From an uncultured Clostridia bacterium (GTDB lineage: Bacteria; Bacillota; Clostridia; UBA1381), in assembly GCA_944392335.1 (NCBI GenBank), contig CALXWJ010000099.1, forward strand, positions 1-32,678: a stretch of 32,678 nt of DNA, given 5' to 3'. The notes under the pieces are model-generated. The model was not told the DNA's origin, did not search any database, and worked only from the letters and a program-made list of their open reading frames with translations. Numbering within the stretch: the first letter of the stretch is position 1; every line of letters starts with the position of its first letter. Of this stretch, positions 18,543 to 26,816 are shown piece by piece. A program made the position numbers and the translations under genes.

Positions 18543-19436
18543 ATGTATAACAGACATTTAGAAACTTTTATTGCCGTTGCAGACATGGGGAGTTTTTCAA
18601 AAGCCGCAGACGTTTTATACATATCCTCCACTGCAGTAATCAAACAAGTAAACCTTTTAGAACAGGAGCTTGGTCTGCAGCTGTTTGAACGGACACACAG
18701 GGGGATTAGTCTCACAAAGGCGGGACGTTCTATTTACGGTGATGCAAAATATATGATACAGTATGCAAAGGATTCCATCACCCGTGCGCATAATGCCATG
18801 CAGGGAGAAGAAAAAATCATACGTATCGGCAGCTCCCTGATGACTCCGTCGCAGTTCATTCTGGAGCTTTGGCCGAAAATCAAGCAAGCATGTCCAGACA
18901 TGAAATTCCAGATGGTCCCCTTTGAGAATACCCCCGAAAACGCACGTGAAATTTTAAAAAACCTTGGAACTAATATAGATATTGTGGCAGGCTGGTTTGA
19001 TGAAGCTTCTTTAACCCGTTGGGGCTGTGATGCGTTAAAGCTGGAAGATGAGCCTGTAAGCTGTGCATTGTCGGTGAATCATCGGCTTGCGTTTTATGAT
19101 AAATTGAAAATTTCAGATTTATATGGTGAAACTATCATGCTGATCGGGCGCGGATGGAACAAATACACCGATGCGATCAGGAACGAGCTTTGGACCGGGC
19201 ATACGCAAATACATATCCAAGACGTTCCATTTTTCAATGTTGATGTGTTTAATCAATGCGAAAGTAATAATAATATATTGATCGGGTTTGGAAAATGGCA
19301 GAATGTCCATCCGCTTCTGCGTATTGTCCCGATAGAATGGGATTACACCATTCCTTTCGGTATCCTGCACTCGCCGAGCCCTTCCGGTTATGTATCAGAA
19401 TTCCTTGACGCAGTATCAAAATTATATATTTCATAA
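18543..19436 (+). CDS. LysR-family transcriptional regulator
   Basis: A 297-residue LysR-type regulator of normal family length. Residues 3-62 form the winged HTH (HLETFIAVADMGSFSKAADV ... AVIKQVNLLEQELGLQLFER, then the typical T-x-x-G wing 'SLTKAG'). The remainder is the two-lobed substrate-binding domain. Proteins of this family usually autorepress and activate a neighbouring operon on binding a small molecule. Here the next genes (19598 onward, same strand) carry two copies of a TTGGTT-N10-AACCAA element about 53 bp before the probable transcription start, which is where LysR proteins commonly bind. The gene has its own promoter and terminator. The effector is unknown. Confidence 0.9.
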   Translation: MYNRHLETFIAVADMGSFSKAADVLYISSTAVIKQVNLLEQELGLQLFERTHRGISLTKAGRSIYGDAKYMIQYAKDSITRAHNAMQGEEKIIRIGSSLMTPSQFILELWPKIKQACPDMKFQMVPFENTPENAREILKNLGTNIDIVAGWFDEASLTRWGCDALKLEDEPVSCALSVNHRLAFYDKLKISDLYGETIMLIGRGWNKYTDAIRNELWTGHTQIHIQDVPFFNVDVFNQCESNNNILIGFGKWQNVHPLLRIVPIEWDYTIPFGILHSPSPSGYVSEFLDAVSKLYIS

Positions 19437-19449
19437 AGTGTGTAAAATC

Positions 19450-19490
19450 AACGCCGATTCAGGTCTTGCCGGAATCAGCGTTTTTTTTTA
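19450..19490 (+). terminator. Intrinsic terminator after the LysR gene
   Basis: AACGC-C-GATTC (19450-19460) pairs with GAATC-A-GCGTT (19472-19482) with one C/A mismatch, followed by a run of nine T. It separates the LysR transcript from the esterase operon. Confidence 0.85.
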
Positions 19491-19501
19491 TTTTTTGTTC
19501 C

Positions 19502-19565
19502 AACCTTTTGGTTTTCACTGATGAACCAATTTATACTTCTTTTTCCTATTTTGCGGAGGTATAAT
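19502..19565 (+). promoter_or_regulatory. Regulated promoter 1: conserved operator plus -10
   Basis: AACCTTTTGGTT at 19502 begins a 38-bp block containing TTGGTT (19508-19513), N10, AACCAA (19524-19529). TATAAT is at 19560-19565 and no good -35 box is present (TTCTTT at the expected place), as expected for an activated promoter. Almost the same block, at the same 58-bp distance to a -10 box, lies before the alcohol dehydrogenase gene (21490-21553). Confidence 0.75.
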
Positions 19566-19597
19566 AAAATTAAGAAAAGGAATAGGAGTGATTTATC

Positions 19598-21490
19598 ATG
19601 AAAATAAAGACATGTTTTCTTGCCGGTATTATTTTTGCGTTAGCCATTTTCACAGTATACGGCGCTGCGGCAAACGATATTGATATTACCTTTCATGACA
19701 AGCCGGATCCACGCATACGTCAGACAATTTCGTTGTGGGATGCGGATAATATCCCTTCCCGGACGGCGTGGAATGATTCAAACCCAACCGGCGACCCGGA
19801 GGATTTCATACCAAATATGATAAGTGTTCCGCCGGCTGACGGAATTGAAGTCAAAGGCGCTGTTATGATCAATCCGGGCGGCGCGTTTGCATACAGAAGC
19901 CCGGCGGAAGGGCTTCCGGTTGCGGAAGAACTGAGCAGGCTTGGTTATCAATGCTTTGTGGTAAATTACAGGCTGCGCCCTTACACACAGGAAGAAGCAG
20001 CCTTAGACCTTGCCCGCGGCGTCCGTTATGTCCGGGCGCACGCTGCGGACTATGGTATAGACCCGGACGATATTGCAACCATTGGATTCAGTGCGGGTGG
20101 TATATTAAGCGGTGAACTTGCACTGCATTTTCAAGGGGATGTGAACGGGACAGCGCTTGATCCGGATTACGTTCCCGATACGCTGGACGAGACCTCCGCA
20201 GACGTTGCCGCCGTTGGGCTGATGTATTCATTTTACGGCAGGCTCAGTGTGGCTTCAACAGATACCGAAGCCCTGAAAAATGCAGACTTGCCGCCTACTT
20301 ATGTGCTGTATGGCTCAAATGAAGTGTTTAGAAACCAAATTGAAAACCAGGTTGATTTATTGGAGGAAATCGGCACGCCTGTGGAACGGCATATACTGGA
20401 AGGATACAGCCATGGTTTTGGCGCCCGCGGAGATTGGTTTGACGATTTTGACAGGTTCCTGACTGAGGTATTCGACAGCAGCAGCAACTTTGATACTCAG
20501 TTTTTACGTGTGGACGAGCCCGTTACAGAAGATGGCATCCTGCATTATTCCATCACTGTAAGCTGCGATATTTCGGACGTCAATATAATTACAGCATTAT
20601 ATCAGAATAAAATACTTGCGGACGTGCGGGTTAATAAATTAAACGGCGCATTTGTTCTAAATCCGGGGACAGAATATATGATGAAGGTTTTTGCGTGGAC
20701 AAAGGACTTGATGTCGCCGGTTACGGACAGCAAAGCGTTCTATCATCTGGAGTCGGACGTACCGCAAGGCAAAATGCAGGAAATGCTGAACAACGTTCTG
20801 GAAAGCGCGGACGGAAACATTCATTATACCTATTATCTTCCTGCAAATTATGACCCTGCCAAAAGCTATCCAATGCTGATGACGCTGCCGGGCTGGAGCA
20901 GTAAATTCAATACCATAGAAACGACGCCGCTTACCGAAAACAGCTACGCATCCGGTAACGCAAAAGCCTGGACTGAGACTCTTGGGGATATGATCGTCGT
21001 ATCCCCGAGCCTTACCGATTGGGGCGACAAGTCAGCGCGGCAAACGATCGAATTAACAGAGTATTTTATCGGCAATTTCGCAGTGGATGAAAACCGGATC
21101 TATGCGGCGGGATTTTCAGCAGGCGGAGAAACCATGTCCAGAGCCATTGATATGCGCCCCGATCTGTTTGCGGCGTATTTACACAGTTCATCCCAATGGG
21201 ACGGAGGATATGAAAACGCGGCAAAATACCGTATACCGATCTATATCTGTATGGCGGAACATGACGAATATTATGGTTCTGAAAAAGCAAGGGACGCATA
21301 CGAAAACTTAAAAGAGGCATACCGCGCTGCCGGTATGGCCGATGCTGATATAGAAAAGCTGCTTGTGTTGGACATAAAGGAAGATTCGTATTTTAGCGGT
21401 TCATTTGCCGGAAACTATCACGGCGGTGGCTTGCTTTTTGCGAGTGATGAGGATATTATCGGCTGGCTGACAAGCAGATATCAAGTGTAA
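19598..21490 (+). CDS. Exported double esterase (two alpha/beta-hydrolase domains)
   Basis: A 630-residue secreted protein. Residues 1-25 are a signal peptide (ends YGAAA). Domain 1 (about 40-300) is a BD-FAE/acetyl-esterase-like hydrolase: NPGG oxyanion motif at Asn92, nucleophile Ser165 in GFSAGG, His272 in YSHGFG. A short beta-rich linker (about 305-385) follows. Domain 2 (about 390-630) is a second hydrolase related to feruloyl esterases or PHB depolymerase-like enzymes: Ser507 in GFSAGGE, Asp556 in AEHDEYY, His608 in NYHGGG. Both triads look intact. AGGAGTG precedes the ATG by about 9 bases. It is first in the operon and preceded by the conserved operator block. Such enzymes usually remove acyl or feruloyl groups from plant polysaccharides; the substrate here is inference. 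Confidence 0.85.
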   Translation: MKIKTCFLAGIIFALAIFTVYGAAANDIDITFHDKPDPRIRQTISLWDADNIPSRTAWNDSNPTGDPEDFIPNMISVPPADGIEVKGAVMINPGGAFAYRSPAEGLPVAEELSRLGYQCFVVNYRLRPYTQEEAALDLARGVRYVRAHAADYGIDPDDIATIGFSAGGILSGELALHFQGDVNGTALDPDYVPDTLDETSADVAAVGLMYSFYGRLSVASTDTEALKNADLPPTYVLYGSNEVFRNQIENQVDLLEEIGTPVERHILEGYSHGFGARGDWFDDFDRFLTEVFDSSSNFDTQFLRVDEPVTEDGILHYSITVSCDISDVNIITALYQNKILADVRVNKLNGAFVLNPGTEYMMKVFAWTKDLMSPVTDSKAFYHLESDVPQGKMQEMLNNVLESADGNIHYTYYLPANYDPAKSYPMLMTLPGWSSKFNTIETTPLTENSYASGNAKAWTETLGDMIVVSPSLTDWGDKSARQTIELTEYFIGNFAVDENRIYAAGFSAGGETMSRAIDMRPDLFAAYLHSSSQWDGGYENAAKYRIPIYICMAEHDEYYGSEKARDAYENLKEAYRAAGMADADIEKLLVLDIKEDSYFSGSFAGNYHGGGLLFASDEDIIGWLTSRYQV

Positions 21491-21553
21491 ACCTTTTGGT
21501 TTGCACTGATGAACCAATCGATACTTCCGTTTCTGCCCTGACTGTGCTACAAT
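21490..21553 (+). promoter_or_regulatory. Regulated promoter 2: second copy of the operator block
   Basis: The block begins in the stop codon of the double esterase: AACCTTTTGGTT at 21490, TTGGTT (21496-21501), N10, AACCAA (21512-21517), then GATACTTC. TACAAT (21548-21553) is 58 bp from the block start, exactly as in copy 1. Between the block and the -10 box the two copies differ freely, so selection appears to hold the block and its distance. Confidence 0.75.
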
Positions 21554-21580
21554 AAAAATACAGAAAGCGAGGAAAAAACG

Positions 21581-22750
21581 ATGAATAACTTTATTTTTGA
21601 AAACAGTACCAAGGTTTACTTCGGAAAAGGCTGTGTAAAGGAATTTCTCGCGGGGAACCTGAGCATATACGGAAATAACGTGATGCTTGCCTATGGCGGC
21701 GAATCCATCAAAAAAAACGGCGTGTACGATGAAATCAAAGAAATTCTGACCGCCGGCGGAAAAAACATCACAGAATTTTCCGGCATCATGTCCAATCCAA
21801 CCTACAAAAAAGTGTTGGAAGGTGCAAAGCTTGCAAAAGAAAACCATGTTGACGTGATATTGGCTGTGGGCGGCGGTTCGGTAATGGACTGCTGCAAGGC
21901 GGTATCACTTGCCGCAGCATATGACGGCGACATCTGGAGCGATTATTGGGAGAAAAACGGCATTGTTTATTTTGAGCCCATTCCGCTGGGCGTGATCGTG
22001 ACGGTCGCCGGAACAGGCAGTGAATGTAACGGCGGCGCTGTCATCACCAACGAGGAAAAGAAAATAAAAACCGGGCGGGATTACCCCAAGTGTAACCCGA
22101 AGTTTGCCCTGATGGACCCGGAATATACCTTCAGCGTCCCGGCAAGGCAGACCGCATCCGGCGGGTTTGATATTTTAAGCCACATCATGGAAACCTATTT
22201 CAGTAAGCCGGACGAGGACAATGTATCGGACAACATTTCGCAAGCGCTGATGAAAAGCGTGATCAGCAATCTGCCAAAAGCGCTGGAAAATCCGCAGGAT
22301 TATACCGCAAGGAGCAACCTCATGTGGGCGGCGACAATGGCGGAAAACCGCATTATCAAGCTGGGCAAGGCCTGCGACTTTCAGGCACACCAGATAGAAC
22401 ACCAGCTCGGGGCATTCACTAACTGCAATCACGGCTGCGGCCTTGCGGTCATCCACCCCGCCTATTACCGGTATATCTACCGGGACGGCTTAGAGAAATT
22501 TGTCCGCTTTGCCGAAAATGTATGGGGGATTTCGGCAGAGGGTAAGACGGATGAAGAAATTGCATCAGATGGTATACAGGCTTTGGAAGATTTCATAAAG
22601 CAAATCGGTTTGCCCACAAAACTTCGGGAATTGGGTATAACCGATAAAGGACAGCTTGCCGACATTGCCCGCTCCTGCAATATTGCACCGGGCGGCTACG
22701 GCAAGATGAGCGAAAAAGCGATTTTAGAGATATTAAATAAATGTTATTAA
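21581..22750 (+). CDS. Iron-containing alcohol dehydrogenase
   Basis: A 389-residue cytosolic NAD(P)-dependent group III alcohol dehydrogenase, similar in length and motifs to butanol/lactaldehyde dehydrogenases. The nucleotide-binding GGGSVMD motif is at about residues 94-100. The metal ligands expected for the family are all present: Asp197 and His201 (FDILSH), His270 (QAHQIEH) and His284 (NCNHG), with the canonical 14-residue spacing between the last two. It reduces aldehydes or oxidises primary alcohols. GCGAGG lies before the ATG. It has its own copy of the operator block and is followed after 13 bp by an aldo/keto reductase, so the pair probably processes the same carbonyl compounds. 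BdhA/YqhD-like specificity cannot be told from sequence. Confidence 0.93.
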   Translation: MNNFIFENSTKVYFGKGCVKEFLAGNLSIYGNNVMLAYGGESIKKNGVYDEIKEILTAGGKNITEFSGIMSNPTYKKVLEGAKLAKENHVDVILAVGGGSVMDCCKAVSLAAAYDGDIWSDYWEKNGIVYFEPIPLGVIVTVAGTGSECNGGAVITNEEKKIKTGRDYPKCNPKFALMDPEYTFSVPARQTASGGFDILSHIMETYFSKPDEDNVSDNISQALMKSVISNLPKALENPQDYTARSNLMWAATMAENRIIKLGKACDFQAHQIEHQLGAFTNCNHGCGLAVIHPAYYRYIYRDGLEKFVRFAENVWGISAEGKTDEEIASDGIQALEDFIKQIGLPTKLRELGITDKGQLADIARSCNIAPGGYGKMSEKAILEILNKCY

Positions 22751-22763
22751 GGAGGAATACAAA

Positions 22764-23615
22764 ATGGAATTTGTAACATTATCAAACGGGATCAAAATGC
22801 CGCAGGAGGGCTTTGGCGTCTTTCAGGTACCGGACGCTGCACAGTGCGAACAGGCAGTGCTGGACGCAATTAAGAGCGGTTACCGCTTAATTGACACGGC
22901 GGCGGCATACATGAATGAAGAGGCAGCCGGCAGCGCAATCAAAAAATGCGGCGTACCGCGGGAAGAACTGTTTATCACAACAAAGCTTTGGGTGCAGGAC
23001 GCAAGCTACGAAGGCGCAAAACAGGCGATTGAAAGCTCTCTTGAAAAATTGGGGCTTGAGTACATTGATTTGTATCTCATTCATCAGCCTATGGGCGACT
23101 ACATCGGCGCGTACCGCGCCATGGAGGAAGCATACAAGGTGGGCTACTTAAAAGCCATCGGCGTATGTAATTTTTATCCGGAACGGCTTGCGGATTTTTG
23201 CGAAACCGTGGAAATTGCTCCAATGGTAAATCAGGTAGAGCTGCATCCGTTCTTCCAGCAGCCAAAGGCGCTGGAGCTAATGAAGGAATACGGCGTTGTG
23301 CCGGAAGCCTGGGGCCCGTTTGCGGAAGGCAAGCACGGGATTTTCACCCATCCTGTTTTGACCGGTATCGGCAAAAAGTACGGTAAAAGCGCCGCACAGA
23401 CGGCGCTTCGCTGGAACGTACAGCGCGGCGTTGCAGTGATTCCAAAATCTGTTCACAAAGAGAGAATGGAGCAGAATATGGACATTTGGGATTTTATGCT
23501 GAGCGAAGAAGATATGGCAGAAATTGCAAAGCTGGACATCGGGCACAGCGAAATCGTCAACCACTATGACCCCGCCTTTGTCAAAATGCTCCACAGCATG
23601 AAAATACACGACTAA
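22764..23615 (+). CDS. Aldo/keto reductase (AKR5-like)
   Basis: A 283-residue NADPH-dependent carbonyl reductase of the 2,5-diketo-gluconate-reductase-like group. The catalytic tetrad is intact: Asp44 and Tyr49 (LIDTAAAYMNE), Lys74 (FITTKLW), His107 (LIHQPMG). The C-terminal coenzyme segment IPKSVHKERMEQN is present. AAGGAGG is placed well before the ATG and the gap to the dehydrogenase is 13 bp, so the two are co-translated. It reduces aldehydes and ketones to alcohols in the cytosol. Confidence 0.93.
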   Translation: MEFVTLSNGIKMPQEGFGVFQVPDAAQCEQAVLDAIKSGYRLIDTAAAYMNEEAAGSAIKKCGVPREELFITTKLWVQDASYEGAKQAIESSLEKLGLEYIDLYLIHQPMGDYIGAYRAMEEAYKVGYLKAIGVCNFYPERLADFCETVEIAPMVNQVELHPFFQQPKALELMKEYGVVPEAWGPFAEGKHGIFTHPVLTGIGKKYGKSAAQTALRWNVQRGVAVIPKSVHKERMEQNMDIWDFMLSEEDMAEIAKLDIGHSEIVNHYDPAFVKMLHSMKIHD

Positions 23616-23643
23616 AAAAACAAAAAAGAAAGGAAGAAAAACA

Positions 23644-24981
23644 ATGAATAAAAAAATATTATCCATAACACTGGCAACAGTTTTCACAGCTTCCCTCACA
23701 GCAGCCTCCCTGACCGTATCATCGGCTGCAGCAACGAGGGCCGAGGCGTTGGTGAGCCTTATTCAGGCGATCGGAAAAGAAGACGAAGCGCTTGCAACAG
23801 CCGCGGAAAACCCCTTTACCGACGTTCCCGAGTGGGCAGACCGCTATGCGGCATATGCGTATGAAAACGGCATTATTGCAGGCGTAGGCGATAATCTGTT
23901 TGATTCGGACAGGGAAATCACCGCCGAAGAATATACCGCCATGCTGGAGCGGGCAAAGGGGCTTTCAGATACAAACGCTCCGGCAGCCGGTGAAAACACG
24001 CTGCAAATAGCCGACCAGGGCATATTTTCATCAGGCGGCACAGTGACAGAGCCGGTTGAAGGCGAATATGATGAAACGACCAACTGGCTTGACTCTACAC
24101 GCGCCGGCAATACCGCCCATGTAGACCACGCGAACGTGCTCTATCAAAGACCTGTTAACGAAACCGGTTTGCCTATGGTATTCCTGCACGGCTACGGACA
24201 GTCAAGGATGGGCTGGATGACGACGCCGGACGGACGCGAGGGCTGGTCCGATATGTTCTTAAGAGACGGCCACAGCGTATTTTTGGTTGACCAGCCGCGC
24301 GGGGGCGAGGCAGGCTCCACAACAGCAATGACAAATGACAGCATTGATACCTGGTCGGCGGAATCCAAAGAATATATGCCGGGAGACCAGGCATGGTATA
24401 CGCATTTTCGTATCGGACGCGTTGCACCGGAAAGGTACGAAGGTTCCCAGTTCCCTGAAGGAGAGGAAGCGCAGAACCAGTTCTTCCGCCAGATGACGCC
24501 AAATACCGGAAGCTTTGATATAGCAGTGGCTGCTGCGGCTATGGACGAGGTTATGAACGATGTATATGAAATGACCGGGAAAAAGAGTATCTATGTGACC
24601 CATTCCCAGGGCGGCGCAGTGGGCTGGGAAGTTGATCCGGCAAATGTTGCGGCAATCGTTGCCATCGAGCCGGGCGGCACGCCGGCTGTCGATTCGGAGC
24701 AATACAATAAATTCCTTGAAGCGGATATTCCGATTGTGATTTATTTCGGTGACTATATTGACAACGGTCCGGAGGATATCCAGTCCACCTCTTTCTGGAA
24801 AAACGTGAGGGATGCGGCAGTTCAGTTTGCCGAAAGCTACAATGCAGACGGCGGCAGCTGCACGGTAGTAAACCTTCCGGACATAGGCATTACAGGCAAC
24901 TCACACTTTATGTTCCAGGAGCTTAATAACGGCGAAATAGCAGATCATATCGAAAACTGGATCCGGGAAAATGTACAATAA
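23644..24981 (+). CDS. Exported alpha/beta hydrolase with N-terminal SLH repeats
   Basis: A 445-residue exported hydrolase. Residues 1-30 are a signal peptide (TVSSAAA). Directly behind it is the tail half of one SLH repeat (TRAEALVSLIQAIG) and then a full repeat (about 57-105, FTDVPEWADRYAAYAYENGI), so 1.5 repeats remain. The hydrolase domain runs from about 145 to 445: oxyanion motif HGYGQS at His182, nucleophile Ser321 in VTHSQGGA, His421 in GNSHFM. The family resembles secreted lipase/esterase-like hydrolases of unknown substrate. It is unusual for SLH repeats to precede the enzyme domain and to be incomplete, so wall binding may be weak. GAAAGGAAG precedes the ATG. It is 28 bp from the aldo/keto reductase gene. 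Confidence 0.85.
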   Translation: MNKKILSITLATVFTASLTAASLTVSSAAATRAEALVSLIQAIGKEDEALATAAENPFTDVPEWADRYAAYAYENGIIAGVGDNLFDSDREITAEEYTAMLERAKGLSDTNAPAAGENTLQIADQGIFSSGGTVTEPVEGEYDETTNWLDSTRAGNTAHVDHANVLYQRPVNETGLPMVFLHGYGQSRMGWMTTPDGREGWSDMFLRDGHSVFLVDQPRGGEAGSTTAMTNDSIDTWSAESKEYMPGDQAWYTHFRIGRVAPERYEGSQFPEGEEAQNQFFRQMTPNTGSFDIAVAAAAMDEVMNDVYEMTGKKSIYVTHSQGGAVGWEVDPANVAAIVAIEPGGTPAVDSEQYNKFLEADIPIVIYFGDYIDNGPEDIQSTSFWKNVRDAAVQFAESYNADGGSCTVVNLPDIGITGNSHFMFQELNNGEIADHIENWIRENVQ

Positions 24982-25004
24982 AAATCAGGTAAGGAGGCGG
25001 CAGT

Positions 25005-26243
25005 ATGAAAAAGTTCATCATTATTTTTATGCTTTTTGTTGTTGCTTCCATATGCGCCATGACATGTACGGCGGAAACGGAACTGGCAATAGACAGCGAA
25101 CGCTTTGAAAACGGCGGGATCGTTTATGAGGCTTCGCTGGATGAACCGCTGTCCGGTATGCTCATCTGTGCGGTATATGACGCGGACGGCGTACTTTCCG
25201 GTGTTGCTATCGAGGAAAGCCCGTCGCCGCAGACGGTATGGACGATCCATATTGATACCACCCTTGATAAAGGAAAGAGTAAAATGTTTTTTTGGAACTC
25301 TGTAGAGGATATGCAGCCGTGGGCAAAATCCGCGTCCTCTGATTGGGACAAAAGTAAGCCCGCCGGCCTGTACACAGAGGACACCCGCATCACGGAAGTG
25401 ATAAACGACCCCTGTTTCGGGGATTATGGGCGGCTGATCTTCCCTGTCAATAACGGATACTACAGCGGCGAAACGCTAAAAGACCTCCGGCTGACCTGGT
25501 ATAACTACATAGACCCCGACAAAACGGTGGAAATTGCAAATTATCTAAAAACGCAGGCTTTAGCCGGGGAGACGGTTTTCTATGATATTTATACGGAGGA
25601 TGAAAAAGAGGCGGATCCAACAAAAAGGGATACAGGGCTGTTTTTCTTCCGGGGTAACCCGGGTGAAAAATTTGCCGTATGCAATGCCGGCGGCGGATTT
25701 GCTTATGTGGGCGCCATGCATGACAGCTTCCCCCATGCGCTGGAACTTTCCAAAAAAGGATATAACGCATTTGCCCTGATTTACCGTCCCGGCTGGGAGA
25801 CGGCTTATGAGGATTTAGGACGCGCGATTTCATTTATCTTCGACCACGCCGAGGAATTGGGAGTGGGCACGGACGGATATTCCCTGTGGGGCGGCTCTGC
25901 GGGCGCAAGAATGGCGGCAACCTTGGGTAATTCGGCATATCTTAAACAATATTCCGGAAGAGACGATATCCCGCAGGCGTCAGCAGTCATTATGCAGTAC
26001 ACCGGCTATACCGATGCGTCAAGATATGACGCGCCTACCTACGCCTGTGTGGGGACAAGGGACGGCATCGCGAATTGGCGCACCATGCAAAACCGCTTAA
26101 ATACGCTGACCGCTTCCTATGGGATCGATACGGAATTCCACGCCTATGAAAATCTGCCCCACGGCTTCGGCCTGGGAACCGGCACAGCGGCCCAAGGCTG
26201 GATAGACGACGCAGTGGCGTTTTGGGAAAAACAAATACAGTAA
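25005..26243 (+). CDS. Exported esterase/lipase-like hydrolase
   Basis: A 412-residue exported alpha/beta hydrolase. Residues 1-23 are a signal peptide (MKKFIIIFMLFVVASICAMT, cleavage after CTA). Residues 25-125 look like a small Ig-like module. The hydrolase part (about 190-412) has the NAGGG oxyanion motif (Asn227), nucleophile Ser298 in WGGSAGA, Asp353 in VGTRDG and His386 in LPHGFG, which is a complete triad. It resembles the first domain of the double esterase at 19598 (NPGG / SAGG / HGFG), suggesting duplication and divergence. TAAGGAGG lies before the ATG. It probably deacylates extracellular esters. Confidence 0.85.
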   Translation: MKKFIIIFMLFVVASICAMTCTAETELAIDSERFENGGIVYEASLDEPLSGMLICAVYDADGVLSGVAIEESPSPQTVWTIHIDTTLDKGKSKMFFWNSVEDMQPWAKSASSDWDKSKPAGLYTEDTRITEVINDPCFGDYGRLIFPVNNGYYSGETLKDLRLTWYNYIDPDKTVEIANYLKTQALAGETVFYDIYTEDEKEADPTKRDTGLFFFRGNPGEKFAVCNAGGGFAYVGAMHDSFPHALELSKKGYNAFALIYRPGWETAYEDLGRAISFIFDHAEELGVGTDGYSLWGGSAGARMAATLGNSAYLKQYSGRDDIPQASAVIMQYTGYTDASRYDAPTYACVGTRDGIANWRTMQNRLNTLTASYGIDTEFHAYENLPHGFGLGTGTAAQGWIDDAVAFWEKQIQ

Positions 26244-26256
26244 GGAATGAAGGATC

Positions 26257-26799
26257 ATGAGTAAAAAAGTTTTGGTATTATCAGCAAGCCCTCGCAAAGG
26301 CGGAAACTCCGATCTGCTATGCGATGAATTTATCCGCGGAGCAAAGGAGAGCGGAAACGAGGCTAAAAAGATTTTTTTGAGAGATAAAAAAATAAGCTAT
26401 TGCACAGCCTGCTATTATTGCCGGGACACAGGCAATGGCTGTACGATAAAAGACGATATGGCGGAAATCTTAGATAAAATTCTTGCGTCAGACGTAATCG
26501 TCATGGCAAGCCCGGTGTATTTCTACTCCATTGACGCGCAGATGAAAACAGTGATCGACCGCACCGTTGCAAAATGGCGGGACATCAAAAACAAAGAGTT
26601 TTATTACATTATGACGGCGGCGGAGAATGACAGGTCTGCCATGGACTGCACGCTGGAATGCTTCCGCGGGCTTGCGGTGTGTCTTGACGGTTCACGTGAA
26701 ATGGGCGTGATTTACGGTAGCGGCGTATATGAAGCCGGCGCCGTAAAGGATACGCCTGCATACAAGGAAGCCTATGATATGGGGCTGTCAATAAAATAG
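26257..26799 (+). CDS. Iron-sulfur flavoprotein / NADPH-dependent FMN reductase (Isf-like)
   Basis: A 180-residue cytosolic flavoprotein. The FMN-phosphate loop SASPRKGGNS (residues 9-18) is followed by the compact cysteine motif C49-x2-C52-x2-C55-x6-C62 (CTACYYCRDTGNGC). This fits the C-x2-C-x2-C-x4-7-C pattern that binds a 4Fe-4S cluster in Isf proteins of anaerobes. ASPVYFYSIDAQMKTVIDR is the family's second signature. In Isf the FMN and cluster pass electrons one at a time, often from ferredoxin or NADPH. The ATG is 13 bp behind the previous stop. In context it could donate electrons or protect against oxygen; the partner is unknown. Confidence 0.88.
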   Translation: MSKKVLVLSASPRKGGNSDLLCDEFIRGAKESGNEAKKIFLRDKKISYCTACYYCRDTGNGCTIKDDMAEILDKILASDVIVMASPVYFYSIDAQMKTVIDRTVAKWRDIKNKEFYYIMTAAENDRSAMDCTLECFRGLAVCLDGSREMGVIYGSGVYEAGAVKDTPAYKEAYDMGLSIK

Positions 26800-26816
26800 A
26801 GCAAAGGAGAATAAAG

